DNA of 64,000 nucleotides from Maricaulis maris MCS10 (GCF_000014745.1 NC_008347.1:558001-622000), one strand, 5' to 3'; shown: positions 1-10,046, counted from the first letter of the stretch. Program-made: numbers and translations. Notes: generated by a model not told the origin, from the sequence alone.

Positions 1-1281
1 CGGTTCGCCGCGTTCGACCCGGTCGTGGATATTCTCCCCGACCACGATGGCGTCATCGACCACGATCCCGATCACCAGCAGGAAGGCAAACAGGGACAGC
101 ATGTTCAGCGTCACGCCGAGCATTGGCAGGATCAGGAAGGAACCACCGAAAGCGACGAAGATGCCGACCGTGACCCAGAAGGCGACAATGGGGCGCAGGA
201 AGAGGAAGAGGACGATCAGCACCAGGATCCCGCCGAACATGGCGGAGTTGGCGATGGTCTCCATGCGCGCCGTGTACATCTCCGAATTGTCCCACCACAG
301 CGACAGGTGGACGCCATCGGGAAGGTCGGCGGCCTTGCGGTCGATATAGTCACGAACCGCACGGGAGGTGTCGACAACATCCATGTTGGGTGAGGTCTCG
401 ACGACCACCAGAACCATGGTCTCGCCGTTATAGGTGGCTTCAAGGTTGGCATCGGTGAAGCCATCCGTGACCCGGCCGATATCCCGCAGGCGCAGGGTGC
501 CGCCATCAGAGGTCTGCCGGATGATGATTTGTTCGAATTCCGGTGCCGTGTCGGCAAGCTGGCGTGAGGTGATCGGGACTTCGCCCAGCTCGGTGCGGAT
601 GGTGCCGGCCGAGGCGTTCAGCGAGCTGGCACGGACAGCGCGGACAATCTCGTCAAAGGTGAGGTCATAGCGACGCAGCGATTCCTCGGAAACCTCGATC
701 GAGACTTCCTCATTGCGGGTCGCCCAGGTGTTGACAATGGACGCACCGGGCAGCTGGGCCACCTCGTCGCGGATCTCCCGCGCGATAGCTTGCATGTCGC
801 GGCGTTCGGCAACGCCGTGCACGGCGAAACCGACCACCTGGTCGTTGTTGCGCCAGGGCGTCACGACCGGCCGGAAAGCGGACTGGGGCAGGTTGTTGAC
901 CGAGTCGACTTCCAGTTTGACGGAGTCGATGAACTCGCCGACATCGACCGAGCGCTTGCCCTCGATATTGACAAAGCCGCCCCCCTCACGTGCGGTCGAT
1001 GTGATGGTTTCGATGCCATCCATGTCCGCCAGGGCTTCTTCGATCCGGACGATGATCTGCTCTTCGATCTCCTGCGGAGACGCGCCCGGCCAGGCCACCG
1101 ACACCGTGGCGCCGTTGAAGGCTGCTGTCGGGAAGACCTCCCGGTTCAGCGAGTTGTAGCCAAGGTAGCCGCCGAGAACGGCGATGATCATGATCAGGTT
1201 GGCGGCGACGGAGTTGCGCGCCCACCAGCCGACAATACCGCCCCGCGGGGCTTCTTCATGAGTGGTGTTCGGATCGGTCAT
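1..1281 (-). CDS. RND-family efflux pump, inner-membrane subunit (3' end outside window)
   Basis: This is the proton-driven inner-membrane pump of a tripartite multidrug or metabolite exporter of the AcrB/MexB class. The ATG at 1281 follows the purine-rich GAGGAAGGAAAA. The 427 residues inside the window show a first membrane helix at about residues 27-40, a periplasmic porter domain, and a block of membrane helices that includes the motif GIVIDDAIVVGENI. Its paired Asp residues match the proton-relay aspartates of transmembrane helix 4 in this family. The gene runs off the left edge, so the second half of the protein, usually near 1,040 residues in total, is not seen. It is the last gene of an operon with the adaptor and outer-membrane factor, 29 bases after the adaptor stop. 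Substrate cannot be predicted. Confidence 0.93.
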   Translation of the reverse strand, partial: MTDPNTTHEEAPRGGIVGWWARNSVAANLIMIIAVLGGYLGYNSLNREVFPTAAFNGATVSVAWPGASPQEIEEQIIVRIEEALADMDGIETITSTAREGGGFVNIEGKRSVDVGEFIDSVKLEVDSVNNLPQSAFRPVVTPWRNNDQVVGFAVHGVAERRDMQAIAREIRDEVAQLPGASIVNTWATRNEEVSIEVSEESLRRYDLTFDEIVRAVRASSLNASAGTIRTELGEVPITSRQLADTAPEFEQIIIRQTSDGGTLRLRDIGRVTDGFTDANLEATYNGETMVLVVVETSPNMDVVDTSRAVRDYIDRKAADLPDGVHLSLWWDNSEMYTARMETIANSAMFGGILVLIVLFLFLRPIVAFWVTVGIFVAFGGSFLILPMLGVTLNMLSLFAFLLVIGIVVDDAIVVGENIHDRVERGEP

Positions 1282-1310
1282 TGCCGTTTTCCTTCCTCGC
1301 AGCTGAACGC

Positions 1311-2579
1311 TTAGCCGTTGCTCGCGACAGCTTCGCTGTCGGCGCCATCAGTGTCGGTTTCAGCAAGCCCTTCGGCGGGGTCTTCGTCATAGGTTGCGGA
1401 GTAGGCGGCAATGATTTCGCCGCTCTCGTCGAACGTCTGGATGCGCATGCCGTCGCTGGCACCGCGGATCGGTGAGGTGATGACCATCTCGCCGCCAAGG
1501 ACACCGGAGGACACCACGACCCGCTCGGCGGTGGAGTCGATGACTTCGACCGTCCGGACCGAAAGCGTGCCACCCTCTTCAGCGACATAGACGCTGTTCT
1601 GGCCGCGCAGGGCCGAGCGGGGGAGAATATAGGCATTCTCCACGTCACGGCCGGTGATGTAGGCCGTCACGAACAGGCCGACAGCGAGCGGAGCACCGTC
1701 CTGGGCGCCGGCACCATATGGGTCGGCGACTTCGGCAATGGCGTACAGCACGCGGGTCTGCGGATCGATGGCGCTGTCGGTGCGGGTGATGCGGCCCTGC
1801 CAGGTCTGGGCGCGACCGGCCAGGGTGGCGCTCAGTTCGACCGGCATGCCTTCGCCGTCGGCGGCATTATAGGCGATCGGAATGCCCAGCAGGCCGAGCT
1901 CATGGTCGGTCAGCGGCAGGCGGACCAGGATGGCGTCGGTTGAAAACACCGTGCCCAGCTGCGTGCCCGGAGACACATACTGGCCGAGGTCGGCATTCTT
2001 GGCGCGGACGCGTCCGCTGAACGGTGCCGAGATGCGGGTGCGCTGCAGGTCGAGACGGGCAGACTGCAAGGTGGCATTGGCGGCGGCCAGCTGGGCACGC
2101 GCTTCGGCCAGTTGCGGTTCGCGCAGGGTCAGCGACGAGGCTTCGCCGTCACCCAGTTCGGCCCACTCGCTGGCGGCGAGCTCGGATTCGGCCTGCTCGC
2201 GCGTCAGCGCTTGCTGCGCCTGGGCGACCTGGGCTGAGGCCCGGGTCACGGCCAGACGGTAATCGGCGTCGTCGATCTGGACCAGGGTTTCACCGGCCTC
2301 GAAGAAACCGCCCTCGATGAAGTCCGGGTTGACGAAGGTGATGCGGCCGGCGACTTGCGGCACCAGGGTGATCTGGGTGCGTGGGCGGGCCTCGCCCTGC
2401 GATGACACCTGCAGCGCGATCGAGTCGAGCCGGGCCTGGTCGACGAAGACCGCGACCGGCCGCGGCGCGGCATTGGCCCGCTCCGGCTCTGCCTGCGTCC
2501 CGAACAACATGACGATGATCCCCACGCCGACGACACCGACGACAGCGAGAATGATGAAACGTCCCAAGAAACTACCCAT
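1311..2579 (-). CDS. RND efflux periplasmic adaptor (membrane fusion protein)
   Basis: The 422-residue protein is the HlyD/AcrA-type adaptor that bridges the inner-membrane pump and the outer-membrane factor. An N-terminal membrane anchor (about residues 8-27) is followed by a split lipoyl/barrel-sandwich domain, an Ala/Glu-rich helical hairpin at roughly residues 125-200 and a beta-barrel domain. The stretch after the hairpin (GQYVSPGTQLGTV) is typical of adaptor lipoyl domains. The C-terminal tail is rich in Asp, Glu and Ala and looks disordered. The start lies 2 bases after the NodT-family stop codon, which indicates translational coupling. Family length and gene order agree with the assignment. 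Confidence 0.93.
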   Translation of the reverse strand: MGSFLGRFIILAVVGVVGVGIIVMLFGTQAEPERANAAPRPVAVFVDQARLDSIALQVSSQGEARPRTQITLVPQVAGRITFVNPDFIEGGFFEAGETLVQIDDADYRLAVTRASAQVAQAQQALTREQAESELAASEWAELGDGEASSLTLREPQLAEARAQLAAANATLQSARLDLQRTRISAPFSGRVRAKNADLGQYVSPGTQLGTVFSTDAILVRLPLTDHELGLLGIPIAYNAADGEGMPVELSATLAGRAQTWQGRITRTDSAIDPQTRVLYAIAEVADPYGAGAQDGAPLAVGLFVTAYITGRDVENAYILPRSALRGQNSVYVAEEGGTLSVRTVEVIDSTAERVVVSSGVLGGEMVITSPIRGASDGMRIQTFDESGEIIAAYSATYDEDPAEGLAETDTDGADSEAVASNG

Positions 2580-2581
2580 GA

Positions 2582-3997
2582 TTATTCTCCTGTCTGCGCG
2601 GCCGGGTCTGCGGACTGGGCCGCGGAGAAATCGCCGGCGAGGGCGAGGTAAAGATCGACACGATTGGTCGCGCGTTCGCGACGCGCCGAGATGTATTGGC
2701 TTTCAGCGCTGATCCGGCGCGACTGCGCGGTCAGCAATTCAAAGATTGTGGATACGCCGCGGGCGTACTCGCGGATGACAAGGTCCTCCGCCGCTGCGGC
2801 CTCTTCATAGGCTTCGCGCAAATTCTCGACCCGCTGGGCCAGGATGGCGTCACCATGAATGGCGTTTTCGGCTTCCTGCCAGGCGGTGAGGACGGTTGCG
2901 ACATAGCTGGCAACCAGGCCTTCGGCGTTGGCGTAGACCTGGTCGCGTTGGGCGATCAGGCTGCCACCGTCAAAGATCGGTGCGACCAGCGAGGCCGTCA
3001 GGCTGGAGACCAGGGTGTCGAGGTCGAACATGTCGGCCACATCGAGACCGCCGGTGCCGGACGAACCGCGCAGGGACAGGCTCGGGATGAGCGCCTTGGC
3101 GGCAGCTTGCGACTGCAGGCCGGCAGCATCGAGGCGATCCTCGGCGGCGCGGACATCAGGGCGCCGGGTGAGCAGGTCAACCGGCGAGCCCAGACCGCCC
3201 AGCTCATCAAAGGCCGGGAAGTCGGCTTCCGGGGCCAAGGAGGCAGACGGGTAGCGACCGAGCAATGTTTCCAGGCTGCGGGCCGACGCCGCCTCGGCGC
3301 GTTGCCGGGACGCCAGTGCGGCTTCCGAGGACGACAGCGCACTGCGTGCGGTCCGCACGTCGGAACTGCGAACCAGCCCGCGGGCGAAGCGCCGCTCCGT
3401 GAGATCAAGAGAGCTTTGGCGCGTCGCCACATCGCGTTCGGCGAGTTCGGTCTGCAGGCGGGCCTCGATCAGTGAGAACCATCCCTTGGCCACCAGGCCG
3501 GCAATGGACAATTGGGCAGCGCGCAGGTCTTCCGCGGCCGCATCGGCGTTGAGTCCGCTGGCTCGGGCATTGTCGCGCAGGGCGCCCCACAAATCGGATT
3601 CCCAGGAGGCGGAGAGGCCGAGGCCGTAGCTGTTCGAGCCGGAACCGACATTCGGCTGCGAGCGCTGATAGCTGGCGCTGGCGTCGAGCTGGGGCATATA
3701 GCGAGCGCCGTCGACCCGGGCCGCCGCCTGGGCGCCGTGGAAGCGGGCGAGAGACTGGGCGAGCGTCGGATTGCCGGCAAAGGCCGCGTCGATCAGCGCT
3801 GTCAGTCGCTCATCCTGCATTGATGCGACCCAGTCACGGGCCAGCTCGGCACCGGCGTCGCCGCTTCCGGCTGACCACGCGACCGGCGCTGTTGGCAAAG
3901 TGCCCTCGGCGCTGAAGTCGCGGGTCTCGAACGCCTGCAGGGTGCTGCAGGAGGCGGTGGCCAGCGCGGTGGCGATTACTAACAAACGTTTTGCCAT
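2582..3997 (-). CDS. NodT-family outer-membrane factor lipoprotein (TolC-like)
   Basis: The protein is the outer-membrane channel of the tripartite RND exporter. I chose the ATG at 3997, giving 471 residues, because it begins a clear lipoprotein signal: MAKRLLVIATALATASC, with the lipobox Cys at residue 17. An in-frame extension up to 4246 would place about 83 unrelated residues before the signal and is rejected. The body has the two long Ala-rich coiled repeats of the OEP/NodT family, including the conserved region LLTRRPDVRAAEDRLDAA. It is the first gene of the nodT-adaptor-pump operon and is divergent from phoR. Confidence 0.93.
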   Translation of the reverse strand: MAKRLLVIATALATASCSTLQAFETRDFSAEGTLPTAPVAWSAGSGDAGAELARDWVASMQDERLTALIDAAFAGNPTLAQSLARFHGAQAAARVDGARYMPQLDASASYQRSQPNVGSGSNSYGLGLSASWESDLWGALRDNARASGLNADAAAEDLRAAQLSIAGLVAKGWFSLIEARLQTELAERDVATRQSSLDLTERRFARGLVRSSDVRTARSALSSSEAALASRQRAEAASARSLETLLGRYPSASLAPEADFPAFDELGGLGSPVDLLTRRPDVRAAEDRLDAAGLQSQAAAKALIPSLSLRGSSGTGGLDVADMFDLDTLVSSLTASLVAPIFDGGSLIAQRDQVYANAEGLVASYVATVLTAWQEAENAIHGDAILAQRVENLREAYEEAAAAEDLVIREYARGVSTIFELLTAQSRRISAESQYISARRERATNRVDLYLALAGDFSAAQSADPAAQTGE

Positions 3998-4270
3998 GCG
4001 GGGTTCCTGCACGTCTTGTTCTCGATTGGATTTGCATCCTAGAAAGGGCATAGCGAAAGTCAACATTTTTTTATCGAAAAACACTAAATGCATAGCGAAT
4101 GGCATGAAAACTCTCTCGAAATTCGTGATGTCATTGGCCTGCGCACACAAGTTTGATGCCGCAGGCTCGTCATTTGGATGCAAATCGGGATAGAAGGCCT
4201 GCAGGCGACAGGAAAATCGGCCCGAATGGGCGGTTACATGACGCAATGCGGGCGCGAAGGCGACTAAAAC
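3998..4270. promoter_or_regulatory. Divergent intergenic region between efflux operon and phoR, with repeats
   Basis: The 273 bases separate two divergent starts and are more AT-rich than the surroundings. Two identical 10-mers, GCATAGCGAA, lie at 4048-4057 and 4090-4099 in the same orientation, 42 bases apart, which is close to four helical turns. A perfect 11-bp inverted pair, GATTTGCATCC at 4029-4039 and GGATGCAAATC at 4176-4186, brackets the region. The repeats could be binding sites for a regulator of the efflux operon, since no regulator gene lies beside it. No coding sequence is credible here. Confidence 0.5.
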
Positions 4271-5668
4271 TTGAGCAATAAAAGGGACTCAGAGGCACCG
4301 CATAGCCGTATCCGGCGCCGCGATACCGCGGCGGTCGCATCCATTGGCTGCATGGTGCTGGTGCTGTTCTGGCTGTTCAACGAATTGGGCTCGCTGGAAA
4401 CACTTGTGGCGATCGCGACCATCGCCGCCCTGTCCACATTCTATTACCTGACCATCAGCACGACCTTGAACCCGACGCCGGAAGCCTTGCCCGTGCGCGA
4501 TGTCGACGACGCCGAGGGTATCACCAAGGCGCGGGCCCAGATCATGCTGGAGAACCTGCCCATTCCGGTTCTGCTGATCGGCGGTGGCGGCCGGATCGAG
4601 ATCGCCAACCCGGCGGCACGGGCCTTTCTCGGTCTCGGCGCCGCGACGGGGCATCTGTCGGCCGTGCTCCGCCAACCCCAGGTCCTCGAGGCCGTCAGTG
4701 CCGCTCTGCGCGGGAAAACGGTCGAGCCGGTCGAGTATTCCCTCATGGCTCCGGTGGAGAGTCATGTTCGTGCCTTTGTGGCGCCGCTTGCCAGCGAGGA
4801 AGACCCGTCACTGCCATGGCGCGCTATGCTGGTGTTGTCGGACGAGACATCGATCAAGCGAGCGGACCGAATGCGGGCCGATTTTCTGGCCAATGCCAGT
4901 CATGAGTTGCGGACCCCGTTGGCGTCTCTGGCCGGGTTCATCGAGACCCTCCGCGGCCATGCCAAGGACGATCCCGAAGCGCGAGAGCGCTTTCTCGGCA
5001 TCATGTTCGACCAGACCGAGCGGATGCAGCGGCTGATCAATGACCTGCTCTCATTATCGCGCGTCGAGATGGACGAGCATGTCCGCCCCAGCGGCCGGGC
5101 CGACATGGAGGCGATCATCGAGGATGTTGTTGATGTCCTGCGTCCGCAGATCGCTGAAAAATCAATCGAACTGTCGCTGGAAGTCATGCCGGCAGAAGTC
5201 GTTGGAGATCGCGACCAGCTGCTGGAAGTGGTCATGAACCTGGTCGAAAACGCGATCAAATACTCACGTGCCGGCTCGAGCGTGGTCATAAGCCTGTCCA
5301 GCGATCTGTCTCGCGACCAGGCCGAGCGGCCAGGATTGATCCTGGGTGATGAAGCGAGCCGGCTGACCCTGGCAGCGCCGGTTTCGGAAGCGGGAGACCG
5401 TTATGCGGCTGTCCGCATCCGCGATGGCGGCAAGGGAATCGAGCGACGCAATCTGCCGCGACTGTCCGAGCGCTTCTATCGTGTGGACGGCCAGAAGAGT
5501 GGGCCGCGTGAGGGCACCGGTCTTGGTCTGGCCATCGTCAAACATATCGTCAACCGGCACCGGGGTGGATTTACCGTCGAGAGCCGACCAGACGCGGGAT
5601 CCGTGTTCAGTGTGTTTTTCCCGATGCCAAAGATGCAGTCAAAAGTACAAGCCAAGCCAGTGGCTTGA
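4271..5668 (+). CDS. phoR: Phosphate-regulon sensor histidine kinase PhoR
   Basis: PhoR phosphorylates PhoB under phosphate limitation. Two N-terminal membrane segments (about residues 24-38 and 44-62) are followed by a PAS-like domain (about 85-190), the dimerisation box FLANASHELRTPLASLAGF with phospho-acceptor His211, and an ATPase domain with NLVENAIKYS, IRDGGKGIE and GTGLGLAIVKHI. The open frame begins with TTG at 4271, about 10 bases after GAAGG. The next in-frame ATG (4351) would fall inside the first membrane segment, so TTG is preferred. It precedes pstC as in Caulobacter, but the Pho box at 5706 gives the pst genes their own promoter. Confidence 0.93.
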   Translation: MSNKRDSEAPHSRIRRRDTAAVASIGCMVLVLFWLFNELGSLETLVAIATIAALSTFYYLTISTTLNPTPEALPVRDVDDAEGITKARAQIMLENLPIPVLLIGGGGRIEIANPAARAFLGLGAATGHLSAVLRQPQVLEAVSAALRGKTVEPVEYSLMAPVESHVRAFVAPLASEEDPSLPWRAMLVLSDETSIKRADRMRADFLANASHELRTPLASLAGFIETLRGHAKDDPEARERFLGIMFDQTERMQRLINDLLSLSRVEMDEHVRPSGRADMEAIIEDVVDVLRPQIAEKSIELSLEVMPAEVVGDRDQLLEVVMNLVENAIKYSRAGSSVVISLSSDLSRDQAERPGLILGDEASRLTLAAPVSEAGDRYAAVRIRDGGKGIERRNLPRLSERFYRVDGQKSGPREGTGLGLAIVKHIVNRHRGGFTVESRPDAGSVFSVFFPMPKMQSKVQAKPVA

Positions 5669-5705
5669 GCCGGTTCGGGAAAATAGTCTGCGAGCAGGAC
5701 CGGCG

Positions 5706-5738
5706 TTGTCACAAAACTGTAGCTAAGCTGTCATAAAC
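5706..5738 (+). promoter_or_regulatory. Pho box: three 11-bp PhoB-type repeats upstream of pstC
   Basis: Three head-to-tail 11-mers are adjacent: TTGTCACAAAA (5706-5716), CTGTAGCTAAG (5717-5727) and CTGTCATAAAC (5728-5738). The 7-base cores spaced by 4 AT-rich bases match the known PhoB half-site arrangement (CTGTCAT-N4-CTGTCAT). The array lies 77 bases before the pstC start, the usual place for a PhoB-activated promoter where the box replaces the -35 element. It implies induction of pstC-phoB by phosphate starvation and positive autoregulation of phoB if the unit is transcribed through. Confidence 0.85.
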
Positions 5739-5814
5739 GGGGCCCGCACCCGGCGTAAAAGACGAGCCGGGGCGCACGGGTCCGGGCCACCATCGGCGAG
5801 CCGAGGGGAATTGC

Positions 5815-7515
5815 ATGTCCATTATCGCCATCGTCGCTCTTGCGATCATCGTGATGCTGGCCGGCGGCTTTTACGTCGGTCGCTCACGCGCCATTGCGGC
5901 AGTCTCGGGCGCGACGGCCGGGTTGCATTCCCTGCCCAACTATCACGGCTATTACATCGCTATCTGGACTGGTCTGCCGGCCTTTCTGATGCTGGCGGCT
6001 TTCGGCATGTTTGGCTCCACGCTAGTCGACCGGTTGACTGCGGCGGAGCTGCGACGCGATGCGCTGGAATTGTCCGCCAGTTTTGAAAGTGCCATGGACA
6101 CGGATGGCCGCTACCAGGAGCTGGTCGAGGCGATAGGCGTCCTGCGCGAACGGGCCGACGCCACTTATGACGAGATCGCGACCCTGCGCGGCGCTGACGG
6201 GGCCGAGCGGGACCCGGCCCGACTGGAAGCCCTCGGTGTCGAGCAGACCGATCTGGTCAACCAGATTGCCACCGCCGAGGAGGCCCGTCTCAATCGTCGG
6301 GCGATGTTGCGTGATGGTGTCTCCGAGGCCGCAGCCACCGCTGGCGCCAGCATCCAGGCGATGGCCGGCTTCGAGCTGGTTCACGCGCCGCGGGAACGGC
6401 GACAGCTGTTCCTGGCCGATGCCCGGCGTATTGCGGTCGGTGACCTGGCCAGCCGCGCCAGTCCGGAACTGGATGCAGCGGCGCAGATCGTCGCACGTCA
6501 CAACACCCAGCTGCGTCGGCTGACGGCCGGCCTGGCGCTGGCGCTGGCCGTCGGTGGCCTGTTGCGCACACGTGGGCAGATCGCGGCCAGCTTTCGTGCC
6601 CGCAATCATGTCGAAAGCCTGGTCACCGCGATGCTTTTCCTGTCATCGGTGATCGCGATCATGACGACGGTCGGCATCGTGTTCTCGCTGTTGTTTGAAA
6701 GCATCCGCTTTTTCTCGACCGTTCCGCTCACCGAATTCCTGTTCGGTCTGCAATGGTCGCCGCAGATCGCCCTGCGGGCAGACCAGGTCGGCCAGTCCGG
6801 TGCCTTCGGTGCCGTACCTCTGTTTGCCGGGACGGCCATGATCACCTTCATCGCCATGATCGTCGCCGTACCGATCGGGCTTCTGTCGGCCATCTATCTG
6901 TCCGAATACGCCGGTCCGCGCTTTCGACTGACGGCCAAGCCGGTCCTGGAAATCCTCGCTGGCGTTCCGACCGTCGTCTACGGCTTCTTTGCCCTGCTGA
7001 CCGTTGGGCCGGCCATCCGCGGCTTCTTCTCGATGATCGGCTTTGAGGATGTGGTGACCCAGAGTGCCCTTTCGGCAGGCCTGGTCATGGGGGTGATGAT
7101 CATCCCCTTCATTTCCTCTCTCAGCGACGACGTCATCAATTCGGTGCCGCAATCCCTGCGCGACGGCTCTTACGCCATGGGCGCCACCAAGTCGGAAACG
7201 ATAGGGCGGGTGATCATGCCGGCCGCGCTACCCGGTATTGTCGGCGCCATCCTGCTGGCCGTGTCGCGCGCCGTGGGTGAGACGATGATTGTCGTCATGG
7301 CCGCAGGCCAGGGCGCAAACCTCACAGCCAATCCGCTGGAATCTGTCACGACGATCACGGTGCAGATCGTGATGCTTCTGACCGGCGACCAGGAGTTTGA
7401 CAGCCCGAAGACCCTGTCAGCCTTTGCCCTCGGTCTGGTTCTCTTTGTCATCACCCTGGTGATGAACGTCATCGCCCTGCGCGTCGTGCAACGATACCGG
7501 GAAAAATATGACTGA
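5815..7515 (+). CDS. pstC: Phosphate ABC transporter permease PstC (long form)
   Basis: PstC is one of the two membrane subunits of the high-affinity phosphate importer. The 566-residue protein is much longer than the roughly 300-residue enterobacterial form. Two N-terminal membrane helices (about 2-22 and 44-64) are followed by a helical soluble segment (about 70-230) and then the usual permease domain (about 260-560), with the ATPase-contact loop near RDGSYAMGATKSETIGR. Such an N-terminal extension is known in alphaproteobacterial PstC proteins. GAGGGG precedes the ATG. The 3' end overlaps pstA by 8 bases. Confidence 0.93.
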   Translation: MSIIAIVALAIIVMLAGGFYVGRSRAIAAVSGATAGLHSLPNYHGYYIAIWTGLPAFLMLAAFGMFGSTLVDRLTAAELRRDALELSASFESAMDTDGRYQELVEAIGVLRERADATYDEIATLRGADGAERDPARLEALGVEQTDLVNQIATAEEARLNRRAMLRDGVSEAAATAGASIQAMAGFELVHAPRERRQLFLADARRIAVGDLASRASPELDAAAQIVARHNTQLRRLTAGLALALAVGGLLRTRGQIAASFRARNHVESLVTAMLFLSSVIAIMTTVGIVFSLLFESIRFFSTVPLTEFLFGLQWSPQIALRADQVGQSGAFGAVPLFAGTAMITFIAMIVAVPIGLLSAIYLSEYAGPRFRLTAKPVLEILAGVPTVVYGFFALLTVGPAIRGFFSMIGFEDVVTQSALSAGLVMGVMIIPFISSLSDDVINSVPQSLRDGSYAMGATKSETIGRVIMPAALPGIVGAILLAVSRAVGETMIVVMAAGQGANLTANPLESVTTITVQIVMLLTGDQEFDSPKTLSAFALGLVLFVITLVMNVIALRVVQRYREKYD

Positions 7516-9250
7516 TACGCCCGACATCTCGCCGATCCGGACCGCCGTCCGCAAAAATCTGGGCGCACGCTATCGTGCCGAGCTGCGCTTTCGCGCTGCC
7601 GGGCTGGGGGCGGTCGCTACGGCTGTCGGCATCCTGATCATATTGCTCAGCTCGATCGTCTCGGGCGGCCTGCCCGCCTTCACCGCACACGAGCTGGCGC
7701 TCACCGTCGATCTCGACCGCGAAACGGTCGATCCGAGGGGCGATGGCAGCGAGGAATCCCTTCGGCGGGGCAGCTATAGCCGGATCCTGCAGGACGCCAT
7801 GCGGGCAGAGTTCCCCGAGGTTCAGGGCCGTCGTGACCTGCGCAATCTGTTCAGCCTCTACACAGCGCTCAACGCAACGCGGTTGATGGATGAAGTGCTC
7901 GAGGATCCGACGCTGATCGGTACCCGGCATACATTCACCATGCCGCTGGCAGATGACCTCGACCTCTATCTCAAGGGTCACCTGGTCGATGACCGGACGC
8001 TGGCGACCAGCGGCACCCTGTCCGTCAGCGGCGATGATGGTGAGGTGCGCGTTCAGTCCAGCGCCACGGATTTCCGGGATTTCGCGGCTGAAGTGACACG
8101 CGGCCTGCGGGCCCGGGCGACGCTGTTGGAAGTCGACGCCGAGGCGCTGGAAGTCCGCGCCGGAGAGCTGACGGGCACCGAGGCCGAGGACATGCTGTAT
8201 GACGCCGGCATCAACCGTCGCCAGGCGGCAGACATCCGCTCTGCGCTGGAGGCAGGCGCCGGTCCGATCGCGCTGGATGACAGCCTGCCCAGTGTCATCG
8301 TCGAAACGGATGGCCGCGCCGTCTTGCTGACCGGTCTGGCGCGCGATGGTGCCGGGGCAAGCGGCCGTTTCCTGCTGGGCAGCGGTTCAGTCGAAGCGAC
8401 CGACGACTGGACCCTCTACGTCATCGACACGCCGGCAGAACGTCGCCGGGTATCGGACCAGCTGATCGTGTGGACCCGGGCCCTTGAGGCACGCGGCGCC
8501 ATCAATGCCGTGTTCAACACCTATCTGTTTGCCAATGCCGACAGCCGCGAGCCTGAACTCGCCGGGGTCAAGGGCGCGCTCTATGGCTCGATCCTGACCA
8601 TGATCATCACCATCATGATCTCGGTGCCGATCGGTGTCTTTACCGCGCTCTATCTCGAGGAGTATGCGCCGAAGAACCGGTTCACCGCCCTGATCGAGGT
8701 CAATATCAACAATCTCGCAGCGGTGCCGTCGATCGTCTTCGGCCTGCTGGGCCTGGCAGTGTTCATCAACGCCTTCGGCCTGCCGCGCTCGGCGCCCCTG
8801 GTCGGCGGCCTGGTCCTGTCGCTGATGACTTTGCCCACCGTGATCATCGCCACACGCGCTGCCCTCCAGGCCGTGCCGCAATCGATCCGGCAGGCGGCCC
8901 TGGCTGTGGGGGCGTCGCGGACCCAGACCGTGTTCCATCATGTTCTGCCATTGGCCGCGCCCGGCATCCTGACCGGTGCCATTATCGGCCTGGCCCAAGC
9001 GCTGGGCGAAACCGCGCCGCTGCTGATGATCGGCATGGTCGCCTTTATCGCCGACGCGCCGACGCTGGGGCTCGAAGGTTTCACCCAGCCTGCTACCGTA
9101 ATGCCGGTCCAGATCTTTCTGTGGTCGGACGGGGCCGAGCGGGCGTTCCAGGCCCGCACCGGTGCCGCAATCCTTGTTCTTCTCGCGCTGATGATCGGGT
9201 TCAACGCCCTGGCCATTTATCTGCGCCGTCGCTTCGAGCGGAGATGGTAG
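7508..9250 (+). CDS. pstA: Phosphate ABC transporter permease PstA (long form)
   Basis: PstA pairs with PstC in the inner membrane. The protein has 580 residues. A first membrane helix (about 28-52) is followed by a soluble, probably periplasmic domain of nearly 300 residues (about 55-345), as in alphaproteobacterial PstA proteins carrying a DUF3333-type extension. The permease domain (about 355-575) contains the coupling loop [18 protein letters not shown]. The start overlaps the end of pstC by 8 bases, which suggests coupled translation. Confidence 0.93.
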   Translation: MTDTPDISPIRTAVRKNLGARYRAELRFRAAGLGAVATAVGILIILLSSIVSGGLPAFTAHELALTVDLDRETVDPRGDGSEESLRRGSYSRILQDAMRAEFPEVQGRRDLRNLFSLYTALNATRLMDEVLEDPTLIGTRHTFTMPLADDLDLYLKGHLVDDRTLATSGTLSVSGDDGEVRVQSSATDFRDFAAEVTRGLRARATLLEVDAEALEVRAGELTGTEAEDMLYDAGINRRQAADIRSALEAGAGPIALDDSLPSVIVETDGRAVLLTGLARDGAGASGRFLLGSGSVEATDDWTLYVIDTPAERRRVSDQLIVWTRALEARGAINAVFNTYLFANADSREPELAGVKGALYGSILTMIITIMISVPIGVFTALYLEEYAPKNRFTALIEVNINNLAAVPSIVFGLLGLAVFINAFGLPRSAPLVGGLVLSLMTLPTVIIATRAALQAVPQSIRQAALAVGASRTQTVFHHVLPLAAPGILTGAIIGLAQALGETAPLLMIGMVAFIADAPTLGLEGFTQPATVMPVQIFLWSDGAERAFQARTGAAILVLLALMIGFNALAIYLRRRFERRW

Positions 9251-9254
9251 TTCC

Positions 9255-10046
9255 ATGACCGATACCCCTCAAAATCCCACCGCCGACCTGCCGATCAAGG
9301 TCACCGCGCGCAATGTGACGGTGAGCTATTCCGGCAAGCAGGCGCTGCACGATGTGTCGATCGACATTCCCGACCGCTCGGTCACGGCCTTCATCGGCCC
9401 GTCGGGTTGTGGCAAGTCGACCTTCCTGCGCTGCCTCAACCGGATGAATGATACGATCGACGGGGCTGTGGTCGGTGGGTCGCTGACAATTGACGGCCAG
9501 GAGATCAACGACAAGACGATCGACCCTGTGGTCCTGCGGGCCAGTGTCGGCATGGTGTTCCAGAAACCGAACCCCTTTCCCAAGTCGATCTATGACAATG
9601 TCGCCTACGGCCCCCGCATCCATGGCCTCGCCCTGACGCGGCCAGAGCTCGACGAAATCGTCGAAAATGCCCTGCGCAAGGCCGGCCTGTGGAATGAAGT
9701 GTCAGATCGCCTGAACCATCCCGGAACCGGCCTGTCCGGCGGCCAGCAGCAACGTCTCGTCATTGCCCGCGCCATCGCCGTCAATCCGGAAGTCATCCTG
9801 ATGGATGAGCCGTGTTCGGCCCTCGATCCGATCGCGACGGCGCGGATCGAAGAACTGATCGACGAGCTGCGCGAGAATTACTGCATCATCATCGTCACCC
9901 ATTCGATGCAACAGGCGGCGCGGGTCTCCCAGCACACGGCCTTCTTTCATATGGGCAATCTGGTCGAATACGGGCCGACCGAGGACATTTTCACCAATCC
10001 GCGCGACACCCGCACGCAGGACTACATCACCGGACGCTTCGGCTAG
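9255..10046 (+). CDS. pstB: Phosphate ABC transporter ATP-binding protein PstB
   Basis: PstB powers phosphate import by ATP hydrolysis. The 263-residue sequence shows Walker [10 protein letters not shown] (residues 48-56), a Q-loop in [12 protein letters not shown], the ABC signature [15 protein letters not shown] and Walker [14 protein letters not shown], all typical of PstB. It follows pstA by 4 bases. The periplasmic phosphate-binding protein PstS is not in the window and must be encoded elsewhere. Confidence 0.97.
   Translation: MTDTPQNPTADLPIKVTARNVTVSYSGKQALHDVSIDIPDRSVTAFIGPSGCGKSTFLRCLNRMNDTIDGAVVGGSLTIDGQEINDKTIDPVVLRASVGMVFQKPNPFPKSIYDNVAYGPRIHGLALTRPELDEIVENALRKAGLWNEVSDRLNHPGTGLSGGQQQRLVIARAIAVNPEVILMDEPCSALDPIATARIEELIDELRENYCIIIVTHSMQQAARVSQHTAFFHMGNLVEYGPTEDIFTNPRDTRTQDYITGRFG

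Noticed and set aside
3998-4246. 83-residue N-terminal extension of the NodT-family lipoprotein
   Set aside because: The internal ATG begins a clear lipoprotein signal, which must be N-terminal.
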